64,000 nucleotides of DNA from an uncultured Phascolarctobacterium sp. (GTDB lineage: Bacteria > Bacillota > Negativicutes > Acidaminococcales > Acidaminococcaceae): contig CAJLLL010000002.1 in the NCBI GenBank assembly GCA_905207485.1, positions 20,447 through 84,446 on the forward strand, read 5' to 3'. A model generated the notes under the pieces. That model had not been told where the DNA came from and searched no databases. It saw nothing but the letters and a program-made list of their open reading frames with translations. This document shows positions 8,369-17,334 of this stretch, one piece after another (the first letter of the stretch is position 1; every line of letters begins with the position of its first letter). The position numbers and the translations under genes are program-made.

Positions 8369-11300
8369 TTAAAACGTAACTTTATACTCCATGCCATACC
8401 AGTCTTCAGTCGTGTCGTAATCTTTGTTGCGCTCGTAGTTAATGCTCATATGGCGCGAAAGGTCATACTGGGCAAAAATACTTTCATGCTCGCTGTCATC
8501 GCTTACGGTATAGCCAACCAGCAAATTATCCGTTAAATACTTGCTCACAAGCAGATTATACTGGTCTTTTTCATCCTCGGTAAGCTCGCCGCTTTCCTGT
8601 GACATGCTATGGCCCGTGCGCAGCCTGCCCGAATAAATCATAAATTCATTCAGCCCCAGGGTTTCCTTAAAGATTTCTTCCACGTCTCCAAGCACGGTCA
8701 TTTCCAAACCAACAGTCATCAGGCTCTGGAAATCATCCTGCGTTACGCCCTGGTCAGCACCAGTTACTTCACGCTGCAGGGTCAGCATCTTAATAATCTG
8801 GTCTTTCGTCAGCGACGGGTCACTGCGCAGAATCATCTGCATCTGCTCCAGCGGCCCTGTTACACGCAGGAAAATATCATATCTTCTGAACCGTGCCGTT
8901 GCATCAAGGTTAACAGTCGGCAAAACATCACCGGGAACAGGCCATGCCACAGATGCATTGTGGATTTCAAACGGCGTGCGCAGATAAGTAATAGTGCCTT
9001 TATCCGCTTTCACGTTGCCATCTATATTAGTATACACTGTACTGCCTGTAACATGCAATCCTCCGGAAAGCCACAAATCATACAAATATTTGTTGTACAA
9101 ATGGATTTTCGGGCCGAGTGTAACCTTAACATCCAGGCCGTAATTGCTGCTGCCTTCAGAAAGTTCAGGTATGGTAGGCATGTTTACCAGCACATCATCC
9201 AAACGGATATCAGCCTTAATGAACGGACGGTATCCTACACCGCCGCGGCCGCCGTTGGCGCTGTCCGTGCGGGTAAAGTAACGCTGCGGGCTGATGCCTG
9301 CCGTGCCGTTAATGCGTCCTGTAAAAATTTCGGAAGCAAATTCCGCATCTTTGAACAACGCATTAATAATATAGGTTTTACCCTCATCAGCACGCAAAGC
9401 ATAGTTACCGGATGCCGTTACCGTACCATCGCCCATCTGCATGGAAAACTCGTTAAGGGCAATTTCATTGCCGGTAAAATCAACATCCAAATTGATATTG
9501 TCAAAAATAGTATAAGCATCACGCAATTTCAGAGAACCGCCGTGCATAACAACTTCGCCATATACCAAAGGCTCTTCCAAAGTACCGGAAAGCGTTACAG
9601 AACCGAGCGTTTCGCCTACGCCCCATTCAACCATCGGCGTCAGCAGATGCAGCAGCCCTAAACGTGCGTTATCAAGGTTCAGCTTGATATTCATTGCTGC
9701 TGCCGGGTTGCGGCGCTGTTCCTTGCTGCGCAGCAGGTCAAGCGGCATATCTCCGGATGCCGTCAGTTTGTAAATATCCTTGTTAATCTGCGCATGGTCA
9801 AGTTTTAATACATCGTTGGCAAGGCTCATCTGCATCGTCAAAGCATCAAAGCCAATACCTTCCACCGAACCTTCCGTAAGTTCCATCTTTGCGGTGCCCT
9901 GCGGATTTTCAATACTGCCGGACAAATCAACAGCCATATCAATCTTGCCGCCTACGGCCAGCGGATAATCCAACAGCGCCGGCACAATGGCAGGGTTGGC
10001 ATTATATGCCCTTGCTTTGATATCCAGCGAATGATTACGCAGATTTACCCAGCCTCCGGCCGTCAGCGAACCGGGTTCAGGAGCATCTTTAACGCCTTTT
10101 TGTTCTTCAGGCACGCTTTCTGTCAGCTTAAGTTCATCAAAATTCAGCACGCCGTTTTGCAGGCGTCCTTTAAAGCGCATGTAATCATAACTTACATCTT
10201 TAACTTTAATATCAGATACACGCATATCGGCAAAAATGCCGCTGCCTTTGCCGCGAGGATTAATGTTCAAACGTCCGTCGGCCACGCCGTCAACATCAAG
10301 ATTAACCTTTGCCATCTTCATAATGGAACGCAGATTGCCGTACATAAATTCTACTTTGCCGGTAAGGGCCTGCTCTACAGCATCCAAATTCAGCTCAGCG
10401 GCAAACATACCGTCCGGCGATTGTTCAAAGGATGCTTCAACATGGTTATTATGCTGCCCGTCCGCAGTCAGCGTACCAATAATATTTTTCAGTTCTTCAC
10501 CATTAATGAGCACTGAATCACTGTTGATACTACCGTCAAAACGCGGCTGTGCCAGCGTGCCGGTTAAGCTGCCGTGCGCACTTACAAAACCATCCAAAGC
10601 AACGGTTTCATCCCTTATGGGCAAAGTGCTTAAATCCATATCGGTAATATCTACCGTAAAATCAAGGTTCTGCGCCGCATCCATTGTACCGCTTAAAGAA
10701 GCCTCTGTTGACAGCGCCTTAATATAGCCGCCGGTTAAACGCAGGCTGCCATCCGGCGCATAGTAATACGCTGCACTAATCTGGTCTATTAAAAATCCCT
10801 CAGCACTGCCGTCCGTAAGCATTACACTGCCTTCTACCGAAGGAGCGGAAAGCGGGCCCATGATGCTTATTTCGTTATCAACATTGCCGGTAAGTTTTAC
10901 ATCCGGCGCAGCCACCGCTACCAAAGGTTCCGCGCGGATGCCGCTGGTACTTACCGTAATGCCGAGTACCGGTTCCGCACCGCCTATATCAACAAAACCA
11001 TTAATAAGGTTGTAGCCCTGCTCCATTTCCACACGGTAATCCGTAAGCTGAACTACGCTGTCAACCATGGAAATTTTGCCGTACGCTTCCGGGAAAACAA
11101 GACCGGCAATATGTACATTTTTAACCTGCGTGCTGGCATAAAAATCAATGCCGCTCAAATCGCCGCTAAAATTAAACCCTGCCGATGCAGTACCGCTGCC
11201 GTTCTGTCCGGCGGCAGCAAAAAAGCTGTCCAGCGGAAAATCAGACATTCTGCCGCTGCCGCTGAAGCTGCCGTCAAACGAAGCCTGAACCGTCAAATTC

Positions 11301-12658
11301 ATTGCACCGCCGTCACCGGCAAAGGCAGCAAACTTTTCAACTACAACTTTATCGCCGCTGACTTCTGCTTCAAAATCTACATTGTTCATCAGCAAATCAC
11401 GCCAGCCCAGGCGGCCCATGTTGCCCGCAACGGTAAGCTTTGTTTCGCCCTTGGTTCCTGTCTGGCCATGTACGGCAAGCAGGCCGTCCAGAGCAATAGT
11501 ATCCGCCGGATAATCCGGCAATGCCAAACCGCTGATGCCGTTTGCATTAAGCACGGCGAAAATTTCACCATCATTGATATTATATTCACCGTCAAGGCGC
11601 AGATGCCCGCCTGCTATATCGGCACCTGCTTCATCAAGCATTACGCGGCTTTCAACAACGGTAAAAGGCACACGCATATTGCTAATCTTTGTGCCGTTAA
11701 ACGCTAAAGTTTCAGCCTCAAGCTCGCCTTTACCCTGTATGTTTTCCAAATCGGCAAAATCAATATCGCAATTGAGCGTAGCAGTATTTTCGCCAACAGT
11801 CAGCGCCAGGTCTTCCGCTTCAACATCACGGTCACTGGCCTTAAGCCCGCCTGCCAGTTTAACAGGCAGCGGTTCACCGCCCAGCAGGGCATCTGCCGAT
11901 AAAGCAATTTGCCCTTTGCCGCTCAATTTAGTATTTTCACCATCGTTTTCCCAAATCAGGTTCAACCCTTCAACCTGACCGGCAAAATTTTGTATTGGCG
12001 CATACGCCGCCGCAAAATCGCCAAAATCAGTCAAGCCAAATTTTTCAGTTTTTAAAGAAAGCTGCCCATGCGCGTTGGTATCAACAACGCCGCTGACTTT
12101 CAATTCATCGCCGCCGTAAGTTACAGTGCCGTCAACTGCAAAATCCGGGTTTGCCCCGCCATCTACAGAAGCATTAACGCCAAAATCCCAGCTGCCATGC
12201 GGAGTTGCAATATGCACCTCTGCATCATTTACGGCAAGATACCCATAAAAAGGAGTCTCCGAAGAATCGGACGGTTTTAAAAAATTGCGCAGGTTCCATT
12301 CATCCTGCTCGTTCATCTGTAAATAAAGCTGCGGAGATGTTAAAACAACCTCGCTTAAAGCACGTTCAGGCGCAACAAAAGCACGCAGCGGTGAAATTCC
12401 AAATTTTGCTTCCGGAATTTCAGCAATGCGCGCGCCATCAGCACCGTTTACCTTTATGCCGTAGGCAGTGAACTCCAGCCTGCCGTTCCAGTCAAGACGT
12501 TCCAGCGTTGCAGTACCGTTAATATAATTTTGCGACATGGTTTTTACAAGCTGCGGCACCTGTGCCAGATACTGCGGGGCAATAAACTTTACAGCCCACA
12601 TATAAAGCGCTGCCGTTGCCAGCAAAACCACTATAAAAATTTTTAAAATTCTATTCAT
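8369..12658 (-). CDS. tamB: TamB/YdbH-type translocation and assembly module protein
   Basis: A 1429-residue protein with an N-terminal membrane anchor (about residues 5-24) followed by a very long run of beta-strand repeats and a C-terminal DUF490 domain (about 1090-1429, including LRSDPSLTKDQIIKML and the end motif WYGMEYKVTF). TamB-like proteins form an elongated hydrophobic groove across the periplasm and are linked to phospholipid transport to the outer membrane and to barrel assembly with Omp85 partners. No tamA appears here; bamA downstream is the nearest Omp85. It precedes the sigma factor, and the Mla transporter lies upstream, so two candidate lipid bridges are clustered. Confidence 0.92.
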   Translation of the reverse strand: MNRILKIFIVVLLATAALYMWAVKFIAPQYLAQVPQLVKTMSQNYINGTATLERLDWNGRLEFTAYGIKVNGADGARIAEIPEAKFGISPLRAFVAPERALSEVVLTSPQLYLQMNEQDEWNLRNFLKPSDSSETPFYGYLAVNDAEVHIATPHGSWDFGVNASVDGGANPDFAVDGTVTYGGDELKVSGVVDTNAHGQLSLKTEKFGLTDFGDFAAAYAPIQNFAGQVEGLNLIWENDGENTKLSGKGQIALSADALLGGEPLPVKLAGGLKASDRDVEAEDLALTVGENTATLNCDIDFADLENIQGKGELEAETLAFNGTKISNMRVPFTVVESRVMLDEAGADIAGGHLRLDGEYNINDGEIFAVLNANGISGLALPDYPADTIALDGLLAVHGQTGTKGETKLTVAGNMGRLGWRDLLMNNVDFEAEVSGDKVVVEKFAAFAGDGGAMNLTVQASFDGSFSGSGRMSDFPLDSFFAAAGQNGSGTASAGFNFSGDLSGIDFYASTQVKNVHIAGLVFPEAYGKISMVDSVVQLTDYRVEMEQGYNLINGFVDIGGAEPVLGITVSTSGIRAEPLVAVAAPDVKLTGNVDNEISIMGPLSAPSVEGSVMLTDGSAEGFLIDQISAAYYYAPDGSLRLTGGYIKALSTEASLSGTMDAAQNLDFTVDITDMDLSTLPIRDETVALDGFVSAHGSLTGTLAQPRFDGSINSDSVLINGEELKNIIGTLTADGQHNNHVEASFEQSPDGMFAAELNLDAVEQALTGKVEFMYGNLRSIMKMAKVNLDVDGVADGRLNINPRGKGSGIFADMRVSDIKVKDVSYDYMRFKGRLQNGVLNFDELKLTESVPEEQKGVKDAPEPGSLTAGGWVNLRNHSLDIKARAYNANPAIVPALLDYPLAVGGKIDMAVDLSGSIENPQGTAKMELTEGSVEGIGFDALTMQMSLANDVLKLDHAQINKDIYKLTASGDMPLDLLRSKEQRRNPAAAMNIKLNLDNARLGLLHLLTPMVEWGVGETLGSVTLSGTLEEPLVYGEVVMHGGSLKLRDAYTIFDNINLDVDFTGNEIALNEFSMQMGDGTVTASGNYALRADEGKTYIINALFKDAEFASEIFTGRINGTAGISPQRYFTRTDSANGGRGGVGYRPFIKADIRLDDVLVNMPTIPELSEGSSNYGLDVKVTLGPKIHLYNKYLYDLWLSGGLHVTGSTVYTNIDGNVKADKGTITYLRTPFEIHNASVAWPVPGDVLPTVNLDATARFRRYDIFLRVTGPLEQMQMILRSDPSLTKDQIIKMLTLQREVTGADQGVTQDDFQSLMTVGLEMTVLGDVEEIFKETLGLNEFMIYSGRLRTGHSMSQESGELTEDEKDQYNLLVSKYLTDNLLVGYTVSDDSEHESIFAQYDLSRHMSINYERNKDYDTTEDWYGMEYKVTF

Positions 12659-12740
12659 AATCTGCCTCCGCAGAAAAATTATACTTTAACAGTTTATGTA
12701 TTCTACGTTAAAAATAATCTTCCTGCCGTTTTGAAACAGA

Positions 12741-12782
12741 AAAAGCACTGCACCTTAAATTTTACAAGATGCAATGCTTTTT
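12741..12782 (-). terminator. Terminator of tolC
   Basis: A 12-base imperfect stem (AAAAGCACTGCA with TGCAATGCTTTT) around a 17-base loop ends in a T-run on the minus strand, immediately downstream of tolC. Confidence 0.7.
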
Positions 12783-12800
12783 AATGTAATTTAATTTATA

Positions 12801-14324
12801 TTATTCGGCATTTTCAGCAGTTTCTTCTGCTGCATTGTCTGCATTTTCTGCTGCCAGTGCAGTTTCTGTCTGCGCTGGTTCAGTTTCAGCAGCGGGCTGC
12901 TGACTTTCGGCAGCTTGCGTATCTGCGTTCTGAGCAGCAGCTTCGGTTTCTGCAGGCTGCTGTGCTTCAGCCGGTGTATCTACCGGTTCCGGGAAAGTTC
13001 TCGGTTCCGGTACGGGAACGCCTACGCCCATAGAAGTGTTGAGAGCTGCTTTGGATGTATTGTAATCATACAATGCTTTTACATAATTGGTTTTAGCTTC
13101 CGTCAGGGCAACCTGAGCATCCATAACGTCAATATTGGTGCCTACGCCTGCCTGGTAACGAACTACTGCAATATGGTAATCTTCTTCTGCCTGTGCAACG
13201 GCTACCTGCGTAGTGCTGATACGTTTTTCAGCTTCGCGCATGCTCAGGTAATCGGTGCGCACTTCCAGTTCAACAGCATCTCTTACCTGGCGCTGGGTTT
13301 CTTTGGCTTTTGCCAAATTTTCCTGCGCTGCATGAATTTTAGACCAGGTTACGCCGCTGTCGAAAATATTCATGCTGGCCGTAATGCCTACTGCCCAGTT
13401 CTCATCATCATCACCGGGCCAGTTGCTGCCATCGCCGCCCCAATAATTGCTGGCATTAGCACTGATTTTAGGCATATGCCCGCTGCGTGCAACAACAAGT
13501 GCCGCTTCGGCAGCGTCAACGCCGTATTCCGCCTGTTTTAATTCCGGGCGGTGTTCCTTGCTGTATGCAAGGCAGTAAGCCATATCATTCTCATACGGCA
13601 CATATTGCAGGCTGTCTTTTAAAATAAGGGTTGTGCTAAGCGGCGTACCGATAATATTATTCAAAGTTGCTTCCGCAACATCATAGCCGTTTTCCGCACT
13701 GATAAGGTCCTGCTTGGCATTGGCAAGTTCTACTTCACTGCGCAGTACGTCCGCACGGGCAACAATGCCTACATTGTACTGGGCAATTACGTTATCCAGA
13801 TGCGCCTGTAAACGGTCAACAGATTCCTGGCACAGTGTTTTCATATTGCCTGCATCAAGCATGCTGAAATAACCGTCAGTTGCGGTTTCCTTCATTTCAA
13901 TGTAAGCTTGTTCTTCGGCAGAAAGCATGCTGCGGTAATTAGCCTTAGCCTGGCCAATCTTCCCCTGCAGTTCGCCGCCGGTAAAAATCGGCAGGCTGGC
14001 AGTAACAGAGTTGCTGTGGCTGTTGCCGATTTGTTTACCGAGATTAATAGTGCCCATAAACTGATTATCTGCATAACCGCCGCGGCCAGTGCTATGATTC
14101 AAGCTGATGCTGATGCCGCGCGCGCTTTTAGCCGCACTGTAATCAGCCTTCGCTGCTTTTCTGTTATATTCAGCAATTTTTACGCTCGGGTTGCTTAACA
14201 GCGCCCTTTGGATGGTTTCGTCCAAATCCAGCTCCAAAGTAGCGGCAAAAACAGACTGGGAACACAAAGCGGTTAAAGCCGCAGTAAGAGCCAGTACGTT
14301 TTTGGCTTTTTTATAACTGAACAT
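12801..14324 (-). CDS. tolC: TolC-family outer-membrane efflux/secretion channel
   Basis: The 507-residue product has a signal peptide (ending about residue 27), two outer-membrane-efflux repeats (about 35-230 and 245-430, with LDETIQRALLSNPSVKIAEY and GVDAAEAALVVARSGHMPKI), and a C-terminal tail of Glu, Ala, Gln and Thr. TolC trimers form a tunnel through the outer membrane for efflux pumps or type I secretion. The ATG at 14324 is chosen because GGAGG lies 8 bases upstream. The longer frame starting at a TTG (14339) would include the Shine-Dalgarno itself. No pump genes are adjacent, so it is probably shared. Its promoter carries a palindrome typical of TetR-type control. Confidence 0.92.
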   Translation of the reverse strand: MFSYKKAKNVLALTAALTALCSQSVFAATLELDLDETIQRALLSNPSVKIAEYNRKAAKADYSAAKSARGISISLNHSTGRGGYADNQFMGTINLGKQIGNSHSNSVTASLPIFTGGELQGKIGQAKANYRSMLSAEEQAYIEMKETATDGYFSMLDAGNMKTLCQESVDRLQAHLDNVIAQYNVGIVARADVLRSEVELANAKQDLISAENGYDVAEATLNNIIGTPLSTTLILKDSLQYVPYENDMAYCLAYSKEHRPELKQAEYGVDAAEAALVVARSGHMPKISANASNYWGGDGSNWPGDDDENWAVGITASMNIFDSGVTWSKIHAAQENLAKAKETQRQVRDAVELEVRTDYLSMREAEKRISTTQVAVAQAEEDYHIAVVRYQAGVGTNIDVMDAQVALTEAKTNYVKALYDYNTSKAALNTSMGVGVPVPEPRTFPEPVDTPAEAQQPAETEAAAQNADTQAAESQQPAAETEPAQTETALAAENADNAAEETAENAE

Positions 14325-14343
14325 TTCTTTTACCTCCAATCAT

Positions 14344-14357
14344 TGACTGATTAGTCA
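14344..14357. promoter_or_regulatory. Palindromic operator candidate before tolC
   Basis: TGACT-GATT-AGTCA lies directly downstream of the tolC -10 box and upstream of its ribosome-binding site. Its length and form resemble operators of TetR-family efflux repressors. No tetR gene is in the window, so the regulator would be encoded elsewhere. Confidence 0.55.
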
Positions 14358-14365
14358 GTGCTTAA

Positions 14366-14394
14366 ATTTTATATTTTTTATTTTCAAAAGTCAA
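14366..14394 (-). promoter_or_regulatory. tolC promoter
   Basis: Minus-strand TTGACT and TAAAAT boxes are 17 bases apart, a near-consensus housekeeping promoter. The start point would fall just before the palindrome at 14344-14357. Confidence 0.7.
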
Positions 14395-14420
14395 CTGTTT
14401 TTTCTAAAGTTAACAAATTT

Positions 14421-15689
14421 TTAAAAATATGTACGCACGCCAACATAAGTATTGCTCTTGCTGCCATGCCTCAAATCTGTCTGCTCGCCCAAAAGCGATA
14501 AGTTATCGTTCAGTTTCAGTTCACCGCCGAGTTTAACTTTGGCATCGTCAAAATCATATACCTGCGTATATAAACGGAAGCGGTCGGCTATATCATAACC
14601 AAGCCCTACACCAAACTCGCCCTGCATTGCACCCATGCTTACATCGGCGGCGCCCAGTTCCTTGCCAAACTGCAAATCAAGTTTGTTGCTGTCGCCAAGG
14701 TCATAGCCGCCCAGGTAAAAAAAAGTATCTTCCTGCGGGCGCAGGGTTACGCCCAAATTGCTGCGCCAGTCGCCGCCTTCCGCGCTATGCGTTACATCGG
14801 CGCTGATTTCAGCAGTTTCCAAAACGCCCAGCATGCGGTTAGCCTTTTCGCTTGCTTCGCGGGCATTATGCAGCGTCGCCTTTAAATCATCCTCAGTCTG
14901 CGGGTCACTGGCAACTTTTTCCAGCAGCTTGCTTGCTTCTTCAATGCGGGCGCTTGTTTTCGCCATATTTTCAATAATAAGTGCAAAATTCTGCCCTGCG
15001 TGCCCTTCATTTACTTCAGTAATAATATTTTCCATGCTGTCTGCTGTCTGGTTCATACGTGCAGACATTTCGCTGAGCTGTTTAACCATAACGTTAATTT
15101 GCTGCTGGTTATCAACCGCCACATCCGCCATTACTTTGGTAAAGGCGTTCATGTTGGCGCTGATTTCCTTCATGTTCAAAAACCCTTCGCGCATCGATTG
15201 CTGCACTTCCGGGTCGCCAAATACATTATCAAGAGCATCGGCAATGTTTTCTACTTTTTTAAGCACTTCTCCGGAAGAACTCATAAAAGTATCAAACCCG
15301 CCTCCCGGCGTGCCGTTTACTCTGGCTCCATCTTCCAAAAAGCCGCTTACTGCCCGCGGGGGAGGCTGAATATCTACAAATTTTTCACCCAAAATCCCGT
15401 CTGCGCCAATGGTGAACAGAGCTTCCTGCGGAATCTGCACATTGTCGTTAATTTCAGCAACAACTTCAATACCATCATCATTAACGGTAAGGCCTTTAAC
15501 GGTGCCAACCTGCACGCCCGCATAACGCACCATATTGCCTGCCATCAGCCCGCCAACCTGCGGATAATCAATGGTTATATCGTATTTATCGCTGCCGAAA
15601 CTGAACGTTCCCAAAAAGGTTATCATCGCCGCCAGAATGGCTGCGCCGCCCAGTGTCACTGCGCCTACTTTAACTTCGCTGGAACTCAT
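14421..15689 (-). CDS. mlaD: MlaD-type MCE protein fused to an outer-membrane barrel-like domain
   Basis: MCE proteins form hexameric rings that carry phospholipid between membranes. The 422-residue protein has one N-terminal membrane span (about 14-33), a single MCE domain (about 36-115, YPQVGGLMAGNMVRYAGVQVG), and a long helical region (about 125-290). The last 120 residues are of barrel-strand type (FGVGLGYDIADRFRLYTQVYDF) and end in Phe (GVRTYF). E. coli MlaD is about 180 residues and lacks both extra parts. The same layout is known for Veillonella MlaD, proposed to bridge both membranes without MlaC. The stop overlaps the permease-ATPase operon by 4 bp. Confidence 0.9.
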   Translation of the reverse strand: MSSSEVKVGAVTLGGAAILAAMITFLGTFSFGSDKYDITIDYPQVGGLMAGNMVRYAGVQVGTVKGLTVNDDGIEVVAEINDNVQIPQEALFTIGADGILGEKFVDIQPPPRAVSGFLEDGARVNGTPGGGFDTFMSSSGEVLKKVENIADALDNVFGDPEVQQSMREGFLNMKEISANMNAFTKVMADVAVDNQQQINVMVKQLSEMSARMNQTADSMENIITEVNEGHAGQNFALIIENMAKTSARIEEASKLLEKVASDPQTEDDLKATLHNAREASEKANRMLGVLETAEISADVTHSAEGGDWRSNLGVTLRPQEDTFFYLGGYDLGDSNKLDLQFGKELGAADVSMGAMQGEFGVGLGYDIADRFRLYTQVYDFDDAKVKLGGELKLNDNLSLLGEQTDLRHGSKSNTYVGVRTYF

Positions 15690-16444
15690 GTTATCACCTG
15701 CTCTTTAATCTCGCGCCCTTCAATAAAGGCTTTAACTATCGGGTTTGTGCTCTGTTTTATCTCTTCCGCCGTGCCTATGGCAACTATGCGCCCTTTGTAC
15801 AGCATGGCAACGCGGTCTGCTGCGTAAAACGCCGATTGCATATCATGCGTTACCAAAACGGAAGTAACATGAAGCTGCTGCTGCGTCTTTTTAATAAGAC
15901 GGCTGATATTGCGGCTCATAATCGGGTCAAGCCCTGCCGTCGGTTCATCGTACAGAACTATCTCCGGGCTAACAGCTATCGCCCGCGCAAGCCCTACGCG
16001 TTTTTTCATACCGCCGCTGAGCTCCGCCGGATATAAATCCTGCGTGCCGGGCAGCCCTACCATATCAAGCATTTGAGCCACAATCTGCTGAATTTCTTTT
16101 TCGCTTTTATCCGTATGCTGCCGCAGCCCAAATGCCACGTTTTCGCCTACGGTTAAAAAATCGAACAGCGCCGAATACTGAAATACCATGCCCATTTTCA
16201 TGCGCAGGCGGTTCCAGCCGTCCTCATCCAGTTCCGAAACATCTTCGCCCTGAATGTAAATTTTGCCGCCGCCGGGCTCCAAAAGCCCTATCATCGAACG
16301 CAACACCGTACTTTTGCCGGTGCCGGACGGGCCGAGAATGGCAAGCGTTTCGCCCTTGTAAACATCAAGGTCAATGTTATCCAGCACTGTATGCGTACCG
16401 AAGGTAATATTTAATTGGCGTAAACTTATTACCGCTTCTGCCAT
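15686..16444 (-). CDS. mlaF: MlaF-type ABC transporter ATPase
   Basis: The cytoplasmic ATPase that powers the MlaE/MlaD phospholipid transporter. The 252-residue sequence shows Walker A GPSGTGKST (about 35-43), signature LSGGMKKRVGLARAI (about 140), Walker B EIVLYDEPTAGLDP and a switch His in LVTHDM. It overlaps mlaD by 4 bp (ATGA) and lies 9 bp downstream of mlaE, so the three are translated together. Order mlaE-mlaF-mlaD, with no mlaB, mlaC or mlaA in the window. Confidence 0.95.
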   Translation of the reverse strand: MAEAVISLRQLNITFGTHTVLDNIDLDVYKGETLAILGPSGTGKSTVLRSMIGLLEPGGGKIYIQGEDVSELDEDGWNRLRMKMGMVFQYSALFDFLTVGENVAFGLRQHTDKSEKEIQQIVAQMLDMVGLPGTQDLYPAELSGGMKKRVGLARAIAVSPEIVLYDEPTAGLDPIMSRNISRLIKKTQQQLHVTSVLVTHDMQSAFYAADRVAMLYKGRIVAIGTAEEIKQSTNPIVKAFIEGREIKEQVIT

Positions 16445-16453
16445 TTGCTAACC

Positions 16454-17224
16454 TCATACATAAAGCACTGCCGATAAAAAATAATTGGCAATGAAAATTA
16501 AAATTATCGAAAGCACTACCGATTCCGTTGTCGCAAGGCCTACGCCCTCAGCGCCCTGTTTGGCGCCAAGCCCTTTATGGCTTGCCACAATGGCGATAAT
16601 GCCGCCGAAAACCATGCTTTTAATCATACCGCCCGTAACATCAAAAATATCGGCAAACACCTTAATGGAATTAATATAGGTAAAATTGCTGATGCCTGCA
16701 TAGTAATGCGCTACTACCCAACCGCCGATATTACCTATGCCGTTGGCAAAAACAATAAGTACCGGCATCATCAGCACCGCCGCCAGAAAGCGCGGCACTA
16801 CAAGATATGTTATCGGGTTGGTTGCCATAACTTTCAAAGCATCAATCTGTTCCGTTACTTTCATAGTGCCAAGTTCCGCCGCAATGGCTGCGCCGATACG
16901 CCCGGCAACAACAACGCCGGTAAGCACCGGTACAAGTTCGCGTCCCAGTGCAATGGCAACAATGCCGCCGACGGAAGAAGCCGCACCGAAACGTACAAAT
17001 TCCGTTGCCGTCTGCAAGGCAAAAACCATGCCCGTAAAAAGTATCGTCATTAAAACAATGGGCAGGGAATCAGCGCCAAGCCTTGCCATCTGCCGCACAG
17101 TTTCGCGAGCGTTGGCATATTTAAGGCGCGCCGCAGTATCTAAAAAAAGCTGCATAATACGCCCCGTATTTTCGCATGAGCTAATGGTATATCTTCCCAC
17201 AGCCGCACAGATTTCTTTCAGCAT
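16454..17224 (-). CDS. mlaE: MlaE-type ABC transporter permease
   Basis: The 256-residue integral membrane subunit of the phospholipid transporter, with the usual five or six hydrophobic segments and the family signatures ELGTMKVTEQIDALKVMATNPI (split across a short coupling helix) and GIIAIVASHKGLGAKQGAEGVG near the C-terminus. It carries the lipid path between the ATPase MlaF and the MCE ring MlaD. First gene of the mla operon, with a GGAAGAGG ribosome-binding site. Confidence 0.94.
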   Translation of the reverse strand: MLKEICAAVGRYTISSCENTGRIMQLFLDTAARLKYANARETVRQMARLGADSLPIVLMTILFTGMVFALQTATEFVRFGAASSVGGIVAIALGRELVPVLTGVVVAGRIGAAIAAELGTMKVTEQIDALKVMATNPITYLVVPRFLAAVLMMPVLIVFANGIGNIGGWVVAHYYAGISNFTYINSIKVFADIFDVTGGMIKSMVFGGIIAIVASHKGLGAKQGAEGVGLATTESVVLSIILIFIANYFLSAVLYV

Positions 17225-17334
17225 CAGCCTCTTCCTTTCCCCAAAAATTTTAATCTGTTGTTATATAATTCAACATAAAGCAAAGATTCCCTGCTTATGG
17301 CAAACAACGCTTTTTAACGATTTTGTAAAATTTA

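Noticed and set aside
8609..9661. 350-codon plus-strand frame opposite tamB
   Set aside because: Lies wholly inside tamB, has no ribosome-binding site and no recognisable domain.
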